From: Kushneria phosphatilytica
GTDB lineage: Bacteria > Pseudomonadota > Gammaproteobacteria > Pseudomonadales > Halomonadaceae
Direction of reading: 5' to 3'
NCBI RefSeq assembly: GCF_008247605.1
Contig: NZ_CP043420.1
Coordinates: forward strand, 124,001-188,000
Length of the DNA stretch: 64,000 nucleotides
This document shows, one piece after another, positions 56,468 through 64,000 of the stretch; position 1 is the stretch's first letter; every line of letters begins with the position of its first letter. A model generated the notes under the pieces. The model was not told the DNA's origin and ran no database searches. It saw only the letters and a program-made list of their open reading frames with translations. The translations under genes were made by a program, and so were the position numbers.

Positions 56468-57652
56468 TCAGGCTTCATCACGGCGCTGGCGCCGAATCAG
56501 CAGCCCTCTTGCGGTCAGCGCGAGCGCTGAAACGATGAGGGCGAAGGCGATGCCTGCGGCGGTCAGTCCGGTCAGCGCCGACGTCACCCCCAGCCCGACT
56601 ACCGGTAACGAGATGGCGATATAGATGACCACGAAATAGGTCGAGGTGACCTCGCTCTTGCGTTGCTGCGGTGAGTGGGCCACCACTTCTCCCAGGCCGG
56701 CACGCAGCGTGATCCCCTGCCCCAGCCCGGAGACGATGGCCCCCAGCAGCATCAGCCAGAGTGATGCCAGCCCGATACTGCCCCCCACCAGCAGCACGCC
56801 CAGTGCCAGCACCAGACAACCACCGGTCAGTCGCGCAGATTCCGGAATTCGGCTCAGCAGCGCCTGGCCGATGGCCGAGGCGATGAAGAGCGTGATTACC
56901 ACCACGCCAATCATGGCGAGATTGTCGATGTTCAGGATCTGCTGCACGAAAGAGGGCGCGGCTGCGGTGAACAACCCCAGCACAGCGGTACCGGCAAAGC
57001 CGGCAATACCGGCAGGGATAAACACGCCGCGTACCTCTTCGGGTACCGACAATCGCTGGCGGTGCAGACGCACCTGTTCGGGCGGCGTAATGGTCTCCGG
57101 CGCCCGGGCGACCCCCAGCATGGCGAGCAGTGACAGCAGCAGATGCAGCAGATAAGGCAGTGCCAGCGGCCAGCCGACGTATTGAGCAAGCACGCCCCCC
57201 ACCAGCGGTCCCAGCCCCAGTCCCATGACATTGGTCGCCGTCGCCACCAGCGTGGCATTACGCTGCCACTGGGGTGGCGCCTGCTCGATGATGGCGACCG
57301 TGGCGGTGCCGGTGAAGATGCCGGCCGAGAGCCCCGAGAACAGCCGAGCGATCAGCAGTGGCGTCAGGCTCGTGCTGAACAGGAAGATGACATCACTGAT
57401 CAGGGCCAGTACCAGCCCGCCCAGCAACAACCGTTTGCGTCCCAGCTGATCCGACCAGCTGCCAAAGCCGATCAGTGCAGCGATCACCCCCACGGCATAG
57501 GCGGCAAAGATCACCGTGATCATGATCTGCGAAAACCCCATCCGGGTCTGGTAGATCGGGTAGAGCGGGGTGGGCAGACTGGTCCCCATCATGATCACCA
57601 GAAACGAGAAGGTGACCAGACAGAAGGAGAGGCGGCCGGGCCGGTCGGACAT
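56468..57652 (-). CDS. MFS transporter, drug-efflux type
   Basis: 394 residues, 12 predicted helices. The helix 2-3 loop GSWSDQLGRKRLLL carries the MFS signature, and GIFTGTATVAIIEQAP lies in helix 4. Probably a drug:proton antiporter, but no substrate can be inferred. GAGG before the ATG. Convergent with ldhA (12-bp gap), downstream of the Na+/solute symporter. Confidence 0.87.
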   Translation of the reverse strand: MSDRPGRLSFCLVTFSFLVIMMGTSLPTPLYPIYQTRMGFSQIMITVIFAAYAVGVIAALIGFGSWSDQLGRKRLLLGGLVLALISDVIFLFSTSLTPLLIARLFSGLSAGIFTGTATVAIIEQAPPQWQRNATLVATATNVMGLGLGPLVGGVLAQYVGWPLALPYLLHLLLSLLAMLGVARAPETITPPEQVRLHRQRLSVPEEVRGVFIPAGIAGFAGTAVLGLFTAAAPSFVQQILNIDNLAMIGVVVITLFIASAIGQALLSRIPESARLTGGCLVLALGVLLVGGSIGLASLWLMLLGAIVSGLGQGITLRAGLGEVVAHSPQQRKSEVTSTYFVVIYIAISLPVVGLGVTSALTGLTAAGIAFALIVSALALTARGLLIRRQRRDEA

Positions 57653-57722
57653 GGAAACCTCGGAGAGCGATGAACAGTGCGCCCAGCCTGGTAGATTGTG
57701 AGCGGCTTCACCTGTCGAAATC

Positions 57723-57771
57723 GGTTTCGTTCCGGAAAGAAGCGCGAAACCCTGACCAAAGTATCAGGGTT
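57723..57771. repeat. Overlapping, mutually exclusive hairpins
   Basis: GGTTTCG (57723-57729) can pair with CGAAACC (57745-57751); AACCCTGA (57748-57755) can pair with TCAGGGTT (57764-57771). The two stems share AACC, so only one forms at a time. They sit between the symporter gene and the downstream MFS gene (minus strand). Confidence 0.5.
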
Positions 57772-57837
57772 CCGGTAAAGGGAGGGTGGATCAGGTGGCC
57801 TGACCATGCCGGCCACCGATCGAGTGCTCAGGTGAGA

Positions 57838-59226
57838 TCAGGCCTGTTCGGTAATACTGGCGGGTTTTGGTCGACTCAGCAGACTGACTGACGCCATGAC
57901 CACCACGGCGACCGGCATCGCCACCAGCACACTGTTCCAGCCCATCGGCTTGCCCAGTGCGATCTCCCAGATCAGGGTCATGGCGCCGCCCGCGATCAGC
58001 CCACCCAGCGCCCCGGATGGCGTGGCCCGTGGCCACAGCAGCGCTGCCAGGAAAACGGGCGTGATCGCTGCGCCATACATGCTGTAGGCGTACATCTGCA
58101 TGGCCAGCACACTGGGAAAGAAGGCGCCCAGCGCGTAAGCCAGTACGCCCAGAGCGACCACGGCCAGCCGATTGAGCAGCAGCCCGCGCTGATCGTGCAC
58201 TTCGACCTTCATCAATCCGCCGAGAATGTCCTGGGTGAGGTTGGCAGCCGAAGAGAGCAGGTAGGAGTTACCGGTGGTCAGCAGCAGCGCCACCATCGAG
58301 GCCAGTAACAGGGCCCCGACCACATCCGGCAGGCCGCGCTGAGCGAGCACCATGAGCGCAGTCGAAGGCGTGATATCGGGGAACAGCACGTGGGTGGCGC
58401 AGACCAGCAGCGTGATCAGCGTGGTACAGACGACTGAGGCGATGACCAGCCCCATGGCCGCACGCCGGGCGGTTGCCGGATCACGTGCCGCAGCAAACCG
58501 CTGAAAGAGGTTCTGATCGCCGAGAATCAGCAGAAACAGCGGCAGGAAGTAGCTCAGGATCTGAAACCCGGAGAGACCACCGAACCAGCTGTGCTGCTCG
58601 GCGGGCAGGGCGGCAAACATCTCCCCGAGCCCGCCGGTCTGGAACAGCACCAGTGGCAGTGCAATCAGCATGCTGACGAAGATGATCGCGCTGAGATAAT
58701 CGGTGTAAGCCACTGACACCAGACCGCCCATGGTCGCCAGCCCGATCATGATCAGGGCGGCGACGATCACACCCACCCAGACCGGCAGCCCGAAGGCCAG
58801 ATTGAGCGCGTGACCGGCGCCGGTGAACTGATACGACACGATACCGACATAGGCCAGCAGGATGATCAGCGAGGCGATGGTGCGGGCCGCCCGGCCGAAT
58901 CGCAGCTCAATCAGTCCGGGGATGGTGGTCGCCCGTGAGCGACGCATCCGGGCTGCCAGCAGAAAGTAGACGATCAGGGCGGCCACCGGGGTGCCGGCGA
59001 AGAAGAAGACCGCCGCGCCCGGGCCGTGTTGAAAGATGAAACTGGCGCCGCCCACGATGGATCCCGAGCCGACGAAGGTCGCCAGCAGGGTCGCGGTGAG
59101 CACCAGCGTCGACAGCGAACGACCGGCGACGATGAAATCACTGTCGTCGTGTACCCGGCGCCGCGAGAAATACACCCCGACGCCGATCATCAGCAGGATA
59201 TAGAGAATCAGGAACAGAGCGTGCAT
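57838..59226 (-). CDS. Sodium:solute symporter family transporter
   Basis: 462 residues, about 13 predicted helices of the SSS family (N-terminus YFSRRRVHDDSDFIVAGRSL; LATFVGSGSIVGGASF in helix 2, with the Na+-binding serines in a later helix). Imports an organic solute with Na+. The gene follows the amidohydrolase by 74 bp on the same strand and is probably co-expressed; the solute is likely the amidohydrolase substrate. Confidence 0.9.
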   Translation of the reverse strand: MHALFLILYILLMIGVGVYFSRRRVHDDSDFIVAGRSLSTLVLTATLLATFVGSGSIVGGASFIFQHGPGAAVFFFAGTPVAALIVYFLLAARMRRSRATTIPGLIELRFGRAARTIASLIILLAYVGIVSYQFTGAGHALNLAFGLPVWVGVIVAALIMIGLATMGGLVSVAYTDYLSAIIFVSMLIALPLVLFQTGGLGEMFAALPAEQHSWFGGLSGFQILSYFLPLFLLILGDQNLFQRFAAARDPATARRAAMGLVIASVVCTTLITLLVCATHVLFPDITPSTALMVLAQRGLPDVVGALLLASMVALLLTTGNSYLLSSAANLTQDILGGLMKVEVHDQRGLLLNRLAVVALGVLAYALGAFFPSVLAMQMYAYSMYGAAITPVFLAALLWPRATPSGALGGLIAGGAMTLIWEIALGKPMGWNSVLVAMPVAVVVMASVSLLSRPKPASITEQA

Positions 59227-59300
59227 GGTAGCCGTTCTCCCTGTTGTGGTTGTTGTGATGATTCCTGTTGTTATAAGGATCTGTTACCGCGACCCGCGCG

Positions 59301-60560
59301 CTACTGCGCCTGCAGGGTGTCCTGTACCACATGGCCGCCCTGCAGGATCAGGGAGAAGTGGCGACCCTGGCCGGTCAGCAGACTGATATCCTCCAGCGGA
59401 TTGCCGTCGACCACGATCAGATCAGCGTGTGCCCCGGGCGCAATACAGCCGATCTCGCCCTCCATGCGCAGCAACCGGGCAGCATCCAGAGTGGCGCTGC
59501 GGATGACCTCATGGACCGGTAACACGCGTGAGCGGATGACGAATTCCTCGGACTGATGACGGTGCATGGCACCGAGCAGATCAGTGCCATAGGCCATGGT
59601 GAGTCCGGCCTCACGCATGATCTTCAGGCTGTCGAGACCGGCCAGTCGGACATCATCGATCTTGGCAATCGAGGCTGGTTTGAGGCCGTAGTCGGCGCCC
59701 TCACGCTTGAGCATCTCGTAGGTCACCAGCGTGGGACAGGCGAAAGCGCCACGCTCAGCCGCCAGGCGGGCGGTCTCGAGTGTGATCAGGTTGCAGTGTT
59801 CGAGTGAGTGCACGCCGGCTTCCACCGCGCGGTGAATTGCCTGATCGGTATAGAGGTGTGCCGAGACGTAGGTCTGGGCGTTGCTCGCCTCCTCCACGAT
59901 CGCTTCGAGTTCGGCCTGCGAGAAACTCAGGAAATCGATCGGATCGCTGGGTGAGGAGACACCGCCGTTGGCCATCACCTTGATGAACTGGGCGCCGCCC
60001 TTGATCTCCTGACGGGCAGCCTTGCGTACGGCGTCCACGCCGTCACAGAGCCGGCCCATCGAACCCAGTCGTCGCGTCTGATACTGATCGTCGCGCTCGT
60101 CATAGAAGCCACGATAATCATTGTGTCCGCCGGTCTGGGAGAGCGCCTTGCCACAGATCACCAGTCGTGGGCCGGCGAAGTGGCCCTCCTCCAGCGCGGT
60201 TTTCAGACCATGGTCGGCGCCGCCCACATCGCGCACGGTCGTAAAACCGCGTTTCAGCATGTCACGCATGATCGGGGTGGCACGGGCCGTGACCAGCGAG
60301 TCGGGCAGCAGAGCATTGGCGCCGAGATCGGCGGTAGTGGCAATGACGTGGACATGGCAGTCGATCAGCCCGGGCATCAGGGTACGGCCTTCGAGATCGA
60401 TCGACCGGGCCCCGGGGGCCGTGATGGGCTCGGATGAGACCTGGCGGATACGCCCATCCTCGATCAGCACGTGCATCGGTGCGCTAGCGGTGGGGCTGCT
60501 GCCATCGACCAGCCGGGCATTGTTCAGCAGCAGGGAGTCCGTAGTGGCAGAATCGTTCAT
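59301..60560 (-). CDS. Metal-dependent amidohydrolase, imidazolonepropionase/Xaa-Pro-dipeptidase-like
   Basis: 419 residues, no signal peptide. Amidohydrolase-superfamily ligands: H69-V-H71 in LIDCHVHV, a probable carboxylated Lys in QFIKVMANGG, His in VSAHLYT, His in SLEHCN, and Asp in AYGTDLLG. The C-terminal small barrel ends HADLIVVDGNPLEDI. Members cleave peptides such as Xaa-Pro/Xaa-Arg or cyclic amides. GAGGG before the ATG. Unit: LysR upstream, symporter downstream. Confidence 0.9.
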   Translation of the reverse strand: MNDSATTDSLLLNNARLVDGSSPTASAPMHVLIEDGRIRQVSSEPITAPGARSIDLEGRTLMPGLIDCHVHVIATTADLGANALLPDSLVTARATPIMRDMLKRGFTTVRDVGGADHGLKTALEEGHFAGPRLVICGKALSQTGGHNDYRGFYDERDDQYQTRRLGSMGRLCDGVDAVRKAARQEIKGGAQFIKVMANGGVSSPSDPIDFLSFSQAELEAIVEEASNAQTYVSAHLYTDQAIHRAVEAGVHSLEHCNLITLETARLAAERGAFACPTLVTYEMLKREGADYGLKPASIAKIDDVRLAGLDSLKIMREAGLTMAYGTDLLGAMHRHQSEEFVIRSRVLPVHEVIRSATLDAARLLRMEGEIGCIAPGAHADLIVVDGNPLEDISLLTGQGRHFSLILQGGHVVQDTLQAQ

Positions 60561-60622
60561 GGCACCCTCTTTGTCTCTTGTGGATCACCGGGCCGGCGCC
60601 GGCCGTTCGATGTCGGATTGTT

Positions 60623-60648
60623 GATCGTGAGGCGAATCCCGATCGTGA
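60623..60648. promoter_or_regulatory. Direct repeat GATCGTGA, 18-bp period
   Basis: GATCGTGA at 60623-60630 and 60641-60648, 65-90 bp upstream of the amidohydrolase start. Two copies at less than two helical turns suggest a regulator site, possibly for the LysR upstream; not a T-n11-A palindrome, so uncertain. Confidence 0.3.
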
Positions 60649-60674
60649 CCAGGGCGGGGGCACGTGCAAAGCGC

Positions 60675-60697
60675 AAAAAACGCATATGTCCATGCGT
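60675..60697 (-). terminator. Intrinsic terminator of lysR-type gene
   Basis: On the minus strand ACGCAT (60697-60692) pairs with ATGCGT (60685-60680), 6-nt loop, followed by TTTTTT (60680-60675). Placed right after the LysR gene, so the regulator and the amidohydrolase are separate transcripts. Confidence 0.65.
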
Positions 60698-60699
60698 GT

Positions 60700-60720
60700 G
60701 ACGCATCCTGCTCATGCGTC
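60700..60720. repeat. Second hairpin with the same arms, at lysR stop
   Basis: GACGCAT (60700-60706) / ATGCGTC (60714-60720), 7-nt loop, overlapping the regulator stop codon. Its arms repeat those of the terminator next to it, giving four copies of ACGCAT/ATGCGT in about 40 bp. Confidence 0.45.
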
Positions 60721-61643
60721 TATTGCATCTGTTCCGCCCCCTGATCGGCGGTCGGCGTTTGCGCCAGCAGCCAGCGGCGAAAGACCCGCATGGCGCGATT
60801 CTCACGACGATCGACCGGGGTGAGCAGATGAAAACCTCCGCCGTGGCTGGCGGTATGATCGCTGGCCGGTACCAGGGCACCGCTTTCCAGTCGGCTATCG
60901 ATGATGTGGCGCCAGCCCAGCACCACGCCCTGACCGAGCACGGCCATTTCTACCAGCGGTGGATAAAGGTTGAAGGCGAGCGTGCGTGTCCGTGAGAGAT
61001 CGCTGATGTCGTGCTGACGAAACCAGTCTGCCCACGACATCCACGGGCTTTGGGCATCCTCCAGCACCAGCAGGGTCTGTTCGGTCAATTCCAGAGGCGT
61101 CAGCCGGCGCCCGTTCAGTAGTGCCGGGGCGCAGACCGGCAGTACCTCTTCGGGCAGCAGCTGCCGGGCGTGGAAGCCCGGCGGGGGGTACCGGCGCAAA
61201 TAGTAGAGTCCGAAGTCGAACTCGAAGCCTGAGAGAGTATTGACGCCGTCGCGTACGATCAGGTTGAGATGAATCTCCGGATGCTCGGCATGAAAACGGC
61301 TCAGTCGCGGGGTCAGCCAGAACTGGGCGATGCCCGAGGAGCAGGCGAGTGTGAGTTCATTCTCGCCGGCATGTTTCATCACCTCACCGGTTGCGCGGGC
61401 GCACGTCTGCAGCAGATCGCGCACTTGCGGTGCATAGCGTTCGCCGGCCCGGGTCAGCTTCAGGTGGCGCGGTTCGCGTACGAACAGGGTACGGCCGAGA
61501 TAGGCCTCGAGCGCCAGAATCTGGCGGCTGAGCGCACTCTGGGAGAGATTGAGCTCTCGCGCGGCGCGAGTGAAGCTGCCGTGGCGCACTGCCGCCTCGA
61601 AGGCGACCAGCGTGTGCATCGGCGGCAGGGGATGAATGCGCAT
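60720..61643 (-). CDS. LysR-family regulator, GcvA-like
   Basis: 307 residues. wHTH at the N-terminus (LVAFEAAVRHGSFTRAARELNLSQSALSRQI), then the effector-binding domain with the GcvA-like FDFGLYYLRRYPP block and the usual C-terminal Asp/Glu-rich end. Likely activates the amidohydrolase-symporter pair just downstream; the DUF2780 gene upstream is divergent and might also be a target. GGAG before the ATG. Confidence 0.92.
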   Translation of the reverse strand: MRIHPLPPMHTLVAFEAAVRHGSFTRAARELNLSQSALSRQILALEAYLGRTLFVREPRHLKLTRAGERYAPQVRDLLQTCARATGEVMKHAGENELTLACSSGIAQFWLTPRLSRFHAEHPEIHLNLIVRDGVNTLSGFEFDFGLYYLRRYPPPGFHARQLLPEEVLPVCAPALLNGRRLTPLELTEQTLLVLEDAQSPWMSWADWFRQHDISDLSRTRTLAFNLYPPLVEMAVLGQGVVLGWRHIIDSRLESGALVPASDHTASHGGGFHLLTPVDRRENRAMRVFRRWLLAQTPTADQGAEQMQ

Positions 61644-61775
61644 GTTCCGCTCCGTCGGATGGCCGCGTCAGAGTCGAAGGTACCTGGAAACCGTTGGTAA
61701 CTGCAGGAACCCTGCCTGCGTGGCATTGTCCGATTCATCATTCACACCGCGGCACTATGCGCAACCGGAGGTTCG

Positions 61776-62477
61776 ATGAAAAAACGGATTGGGGCAGTTG
61801 CAACCGCACTTGCCACGCTGGGGACCACGCCAGCGATGGCTTTCACGCTCAACGATGTCGGCAGTGCCATGCAGGCGCTCAACCAGTCGTCGAACCAGCA
61901 GCAGACGGCGCCCGCCTCCACGGCCGGCGCGAACGGTAGCGGCCTGTCGCAGCAGGTGCTCAATGCCTTCGGCAGCCGTCAGGCCGATCAGTCACTTTCG
62001 AGCGGGCAGCAGGCCACGATCGCCGGGACGACCTCGGGCAATCTGCAGCAGGCATCCGATCTGATTTCGACCCTGACCGGCCAACTGGGGGTGACCCGCC
62101 AGCAGGCGATCGGTGGCTCGGCGGCACTACTGGCGTCGGCGAAGAATCAGCTCAGCAGCGATCAGTTCAATCAGCTGAGCAATCAGGCGCCGGGCATTGA
62201 TGGCCTGCTCTCCAGCGCCCGCGCCGCGTCTTCGGCTTCCGGCGGTTCGGGATCGGTGCTCTCGACGCTCTCCGGGCTGACTGGTGGCTCGAACGCTGCC
62301 AGCGGCAACGGTTCACTGACCAGTGCCGCCTTCAACGCGCTGGGGATCAGCTCCTCGGTAGCGAGTCAGTTTGCTCCGACCCTGCTGCAGTATTTCAGTG
62401 GCCAGGGCGTCGGCAGTGGACTGCTGAGCCAGCTGGCCGGCATCTGGAACACCACTCTGCCGACCAGCGGTCAATAA
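61776..62477 (+). CDS. DUF2780 (VcgC/VcgE-like) exported protein
   Basis: 233 residues. Sec signal peptide about 1-22 (TTPAMA-FT). The mature protein is Ser/Gln/Ala/Gly-rich with a recognisable DUF2780 core (LISTLTGQLGVTRQQAIGGSAALLASAKNQLSSDQF, about 98-133) followed by a Gly/Ser-rich linker and a last helical block. Function of the family is unknown. GGAGG lies 4 nt before the ATG. Divergent from the LysR gene. Confidence 0.82.
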   Translation: MKKRIGAVATALATLGTTPAMAFTLNDVGSAMQALNQSSNQQQTAPASTAGANGSGLSQQVLNAFGSRQADQSLSSGQQATIAGTTSGNLQQASDLISTLTGQLGVTRQQAIGGSAALLASAKNQLSSDQFNQLSNQAPGIDGLLSSARAASSASGGSGSVLSTLSGLTGGSNAASGNGSLTSAAFNALGISSSVASQFAPTLLQYFSGQGVGSGLLSQLAGIWNTTLPTSGQ

Positions 62478-62541
62478 CGCTGTCAGCGTCGACCGGCAGA
62501 GGTGTGCCAGGGTAGTCTGAGGGCTTCTCCGAGTCTTCCGG

Positions 62542-63450
62542 ATGGCTTTCATGACTGCGACTGCGACCTCTGCCGTGCCCGCTACTGGCGCGACTACCGA
62601 CACCCTGCTCTGGCAGTGGCAGGGGCGGAATATCGAGCTCGGTCTCACCCGCCAGGGCAGCGGCCCGGCCCTCCTGATGCTGCCGGCGCTCTCCACCATC
62701 TCGACTCGCCAGGAGTTTGCGGCGCTGCAGGAGATGCTGGCCGATCGCTTCACCACACTGGCTGTGGACTGGCCGGGCTTTGGTGATCGGCCCCGCCCCT
62801 TCATCGATTGGAGCGCCGAGACGTTGCTGGCGTTCGTGGATCATTTGCTCACGGCCACCGATATACGCCCGGCCGGGGTGGTCGCGGCAGGCCATGCCGG
62901 GGGGCTGATGATGCGCTATCTGGGTGATCACCCCGGGTCGGTCGAGCGTCTGATCCTGGTCGCGCCGACCTGGCGCGGGCCGCTGCCGACGATGACCCGG
63001 GGCGATTACAAGCCATGGTTTGCGCGGGTGCGGCGCTGGTTCGATCAACCCTTTGGGCGCACCCTCTATTGGCTCAATACCCGCGAGTGGTGCATCCACA
63101 GGATGGCCGATGAGCACGTCTACGCAACGCCGCGCTACCTGAATGCCGAGCGCATGGCCATCAAGCGACGGGTTCCGGCCTCGCCAGGGGCCCGCCACGC
63201 CTCGATTCGCTTCGTCACCGGGGCGCTGGATGCCTTTCGTACGCGCGATACCGCACTGGCGGCGATGCGTCGTGTTTCAGCACGCACCCTGATGCTCACC
63301 ACGCCTCACATGCCGCGCCGTTCGAGCGAAAACATGGAGGCCCTGGCGACGCTGGAAAACGTCGAGACCCGCCGCCTGCCACACGGCAAGCTCCTGGTGC
63401 ACGAGGAGTATCCCGCTGATGTCGCTGAGGTGATCCGCAGCTGGTGGTAA
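62542..63450 (+). CDS. Alpha/beta-hydrolase fold protein lacking nucleophilic serine
   Basis: 302 residues of the alpha/beta-hydrolase fold: strand-loop LPALSTIST (oxyanion region), VDWPGFGDRPRP, nucleophile elbow, a cap region (about 150-210) and C-terminal His287 in LLVHEEYPAD. The elbow reads G-H-A119-G-G where active enzymes have GxSxG; the DNA shows GCC for Ala. So it may be inactive, a ligand binder, or use another chemistry. No signal peptide. It follows the DUF2780 gene by 64 bp on the same strand; a second ATG is three codons in. Confidence 0.85.
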   Translation: MAFMTATATSAVPATGATTDTLLWQWQGRNIELGLTRQGSGPALLMLPALSTISTRQEFAALQEMLADRFTTLAVDWPGFGDRPRPFIDWSAETLLAFVDHLLTATDIRPAGVVAAGHAGGLMMRYLGDHPGSVERLILVAPTWRGPLPTMTRGDYKPWFARVRRWFDQPFGRTLYWLNTREWCIHRMADEHVYATPRYLNAERMAIKRRVPASPGARHASIRFVTGALDAFRTRDTALAAMRRVSARTLMLTTPHMPRRSSENMEALATLENVETRRLPHGKLLVHEEYPADVAEVIRSWW

Positions 63451-63484
63451 CCGGACAGGCATGTCATGACACCGGAAAGAGCAT

Positions 63485-63503
63485 CGAGCGCGTACAGCGC
63501 TCG
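63485..63503. terminator. Possible two-way terminator
   Basis: CGAGCGC (63485-63491) / GCGCTCG (63497-63503), GTACA loop, perfect, between convergent genes. No T-run. Confidence 0.4.
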
Positions 63504-63511
63504 GGCCCGGC

Positions 63512-64000
63512 TCAGCCCATGCGCCGACTGATCTCATCCCACAGGGTGCTATAGGCCTTGCCAGCGTTGGTTCGGGCGGCGAATCGGGCAATCGGCGCCT
63601 GCTTCAGCCCCATCTGCTCAACCGCGCTGGCATAGGGGATATGGGTGGAAAGCTGGGCGGGCCACTGTTCGCGCAGCGAGCCCATGACCTCGTTGTGCAG
63701 CTTCTTGCGCCGATCAACCAGCGTGAAGAAGGGCCAGATCGGCGTTTCGTGATCCTGCTTGTCGAGATGCTGACGCAGCTGATCAAGGGTGCGCAGCGAT
63801 AGCGTGGTCGGCACGATCGGCACCAGCAGCGCATTGACGCTGGAAAAGATCTGCTCGGAGAGCGTCGAAATGCTCGGCGGGCAGTCGAGGATGATCAGGT
63901 CGTACTCATCGAACACCGGCTTGAGGATCTTGCGCAGGCGGCTGTTCTTGCGACCCTCCAGCAGTTGGTCCAGCTCGCGCGAGTCGAAGGCGGCCGGCAG
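63512..64000 (-). CDS. ParA-family ATPase, N-terminus outside window
   Basis: 162 residues of the C-terminal part; the frame is open through 64000, so the gene starts outside. Walker B LIILDCPPS is followed by a typical ParA/Soj switch region (SLRTLDQLRQHL) and FTLVDRRKKLHNEV. The P-loop is not in the window. Members partition plasmids, chromosomes or protein clusters; the partner gene is not visible. The C-terminal half of the fold ends at SRRMG. A GTG within the frame (63916) is not the start, since the upstream sequence continues as coding. Confidence 0.85.
   Translation of the reverse strand: MPAAFDSRELDQLLEGRKNSRLRKILKPVFDEYDLIILDCPPSISTLSEQIFSSVNALLVPIVPTTLSLRTLDQLRQHLDKQDHETPIWPFFTLVDRRKKLHNEVMGSLREQWPAQLSTHIPYASAVEQMGLKQAPIARFAARTNAGKAYSTLWDEISRRMG

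Noticed and set aside
63512..63916. ParA-like protein as a complete 134-residue gene from an internal GTG
   Set aside because: The coding frame continues without a stop to the window edge and the P-loop region is still missing, so the gene is larger.

Overview
The window looks like a chromosomal segment of a GC-rich gammaproteobacterium. The best guess is a member of the Halomonadaceae or a close relative, inferred from recalled gene order and protein similarity only. Supporting points are the fused NuoCD subunit, the argH | hemCDXY divergent arrangement, the lptM-lysA-dapF-DUF484-xerC-HAD block and the YheS-type ABC-F protein. Coding density is high. I saw no tRNA, rRNA, insertion sequence, phage block or CRISPR array.

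Layout. 1-9.1 kb: housekeeping and stress genes, mostly on the minus strand: a cut-off lipoprotein, a CsaA-like tRNA-binding protein, a NorR-type NO sensor, a TIGR02444 protein, YheS (plus strand), ChaB (plus), an unknown protein, an SDR, Dtd, a tandem universal stress protein and ThiD. 9.1-24.7 kb: a complete 13-gene nuo operon for respiratory complex I (A, B, CD, E to N), preceded by a leader of about 550 bp and closed by a strong intrinsic terminator. 24.7-27.5 kb: a nuclease-like protein, DsbA, EngB and a small membrane-anchored unknown. 27.6-33.9 kb: a minus-strand chain of overlapping genes, argH-lptM-lysA-dapF-DUF484-xerC-HAD. 34.1-38.4 kb: hemC-hemD-hemX-hemY. 38.5-42.3 kb: a two-domain M16 protease and an M19 dipeptidase. 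42.3-44.7 kb: a siderophore receptor behind a clear Fur box.

The accessory half begins near 44.8 kb. First comes a LacI-type regulator with a divergent catabolic unit: an MFS acid transporter, an enolase-superfamily enzyme and a PF01663-type phosphoesterase. The intergenic region holds a perfect 14-bp palindrome and a second imperfect copy next to the transporter start. Next are an HDAC-family deacetylase overlapping a RecQ-like helicase, an MFS exporter with a soluble tail, a D-lactate dehydrogenase, another MFS exporter, and a LysR / amidohydrolase / sodium symporter unit. The end holds a DUF2780 exported protein, an alpha/beta-hydrolase whose nucleophile position is alanine, and a ParA-like ATPase running off the edge.

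I found no unmistakable new defence or mobile system. The best candidates for new biology are: (1) the phosphoesterase + enolase-superfamily + MFS + LacI pathway, whose substrate is unknown; (2) three consecutive perfect hairpins in the nuoF-nuoG gap, the only large gap in an otherwise tightly packed operon; (3) the serine-less alpha/beta-hydrolase; (4) a NorR without an adjacent NO-detoxification gene and with a GAFSGA loop; (5) a cysteine-containing 46-residue ORF with a good ribosome site in the nuo leader.
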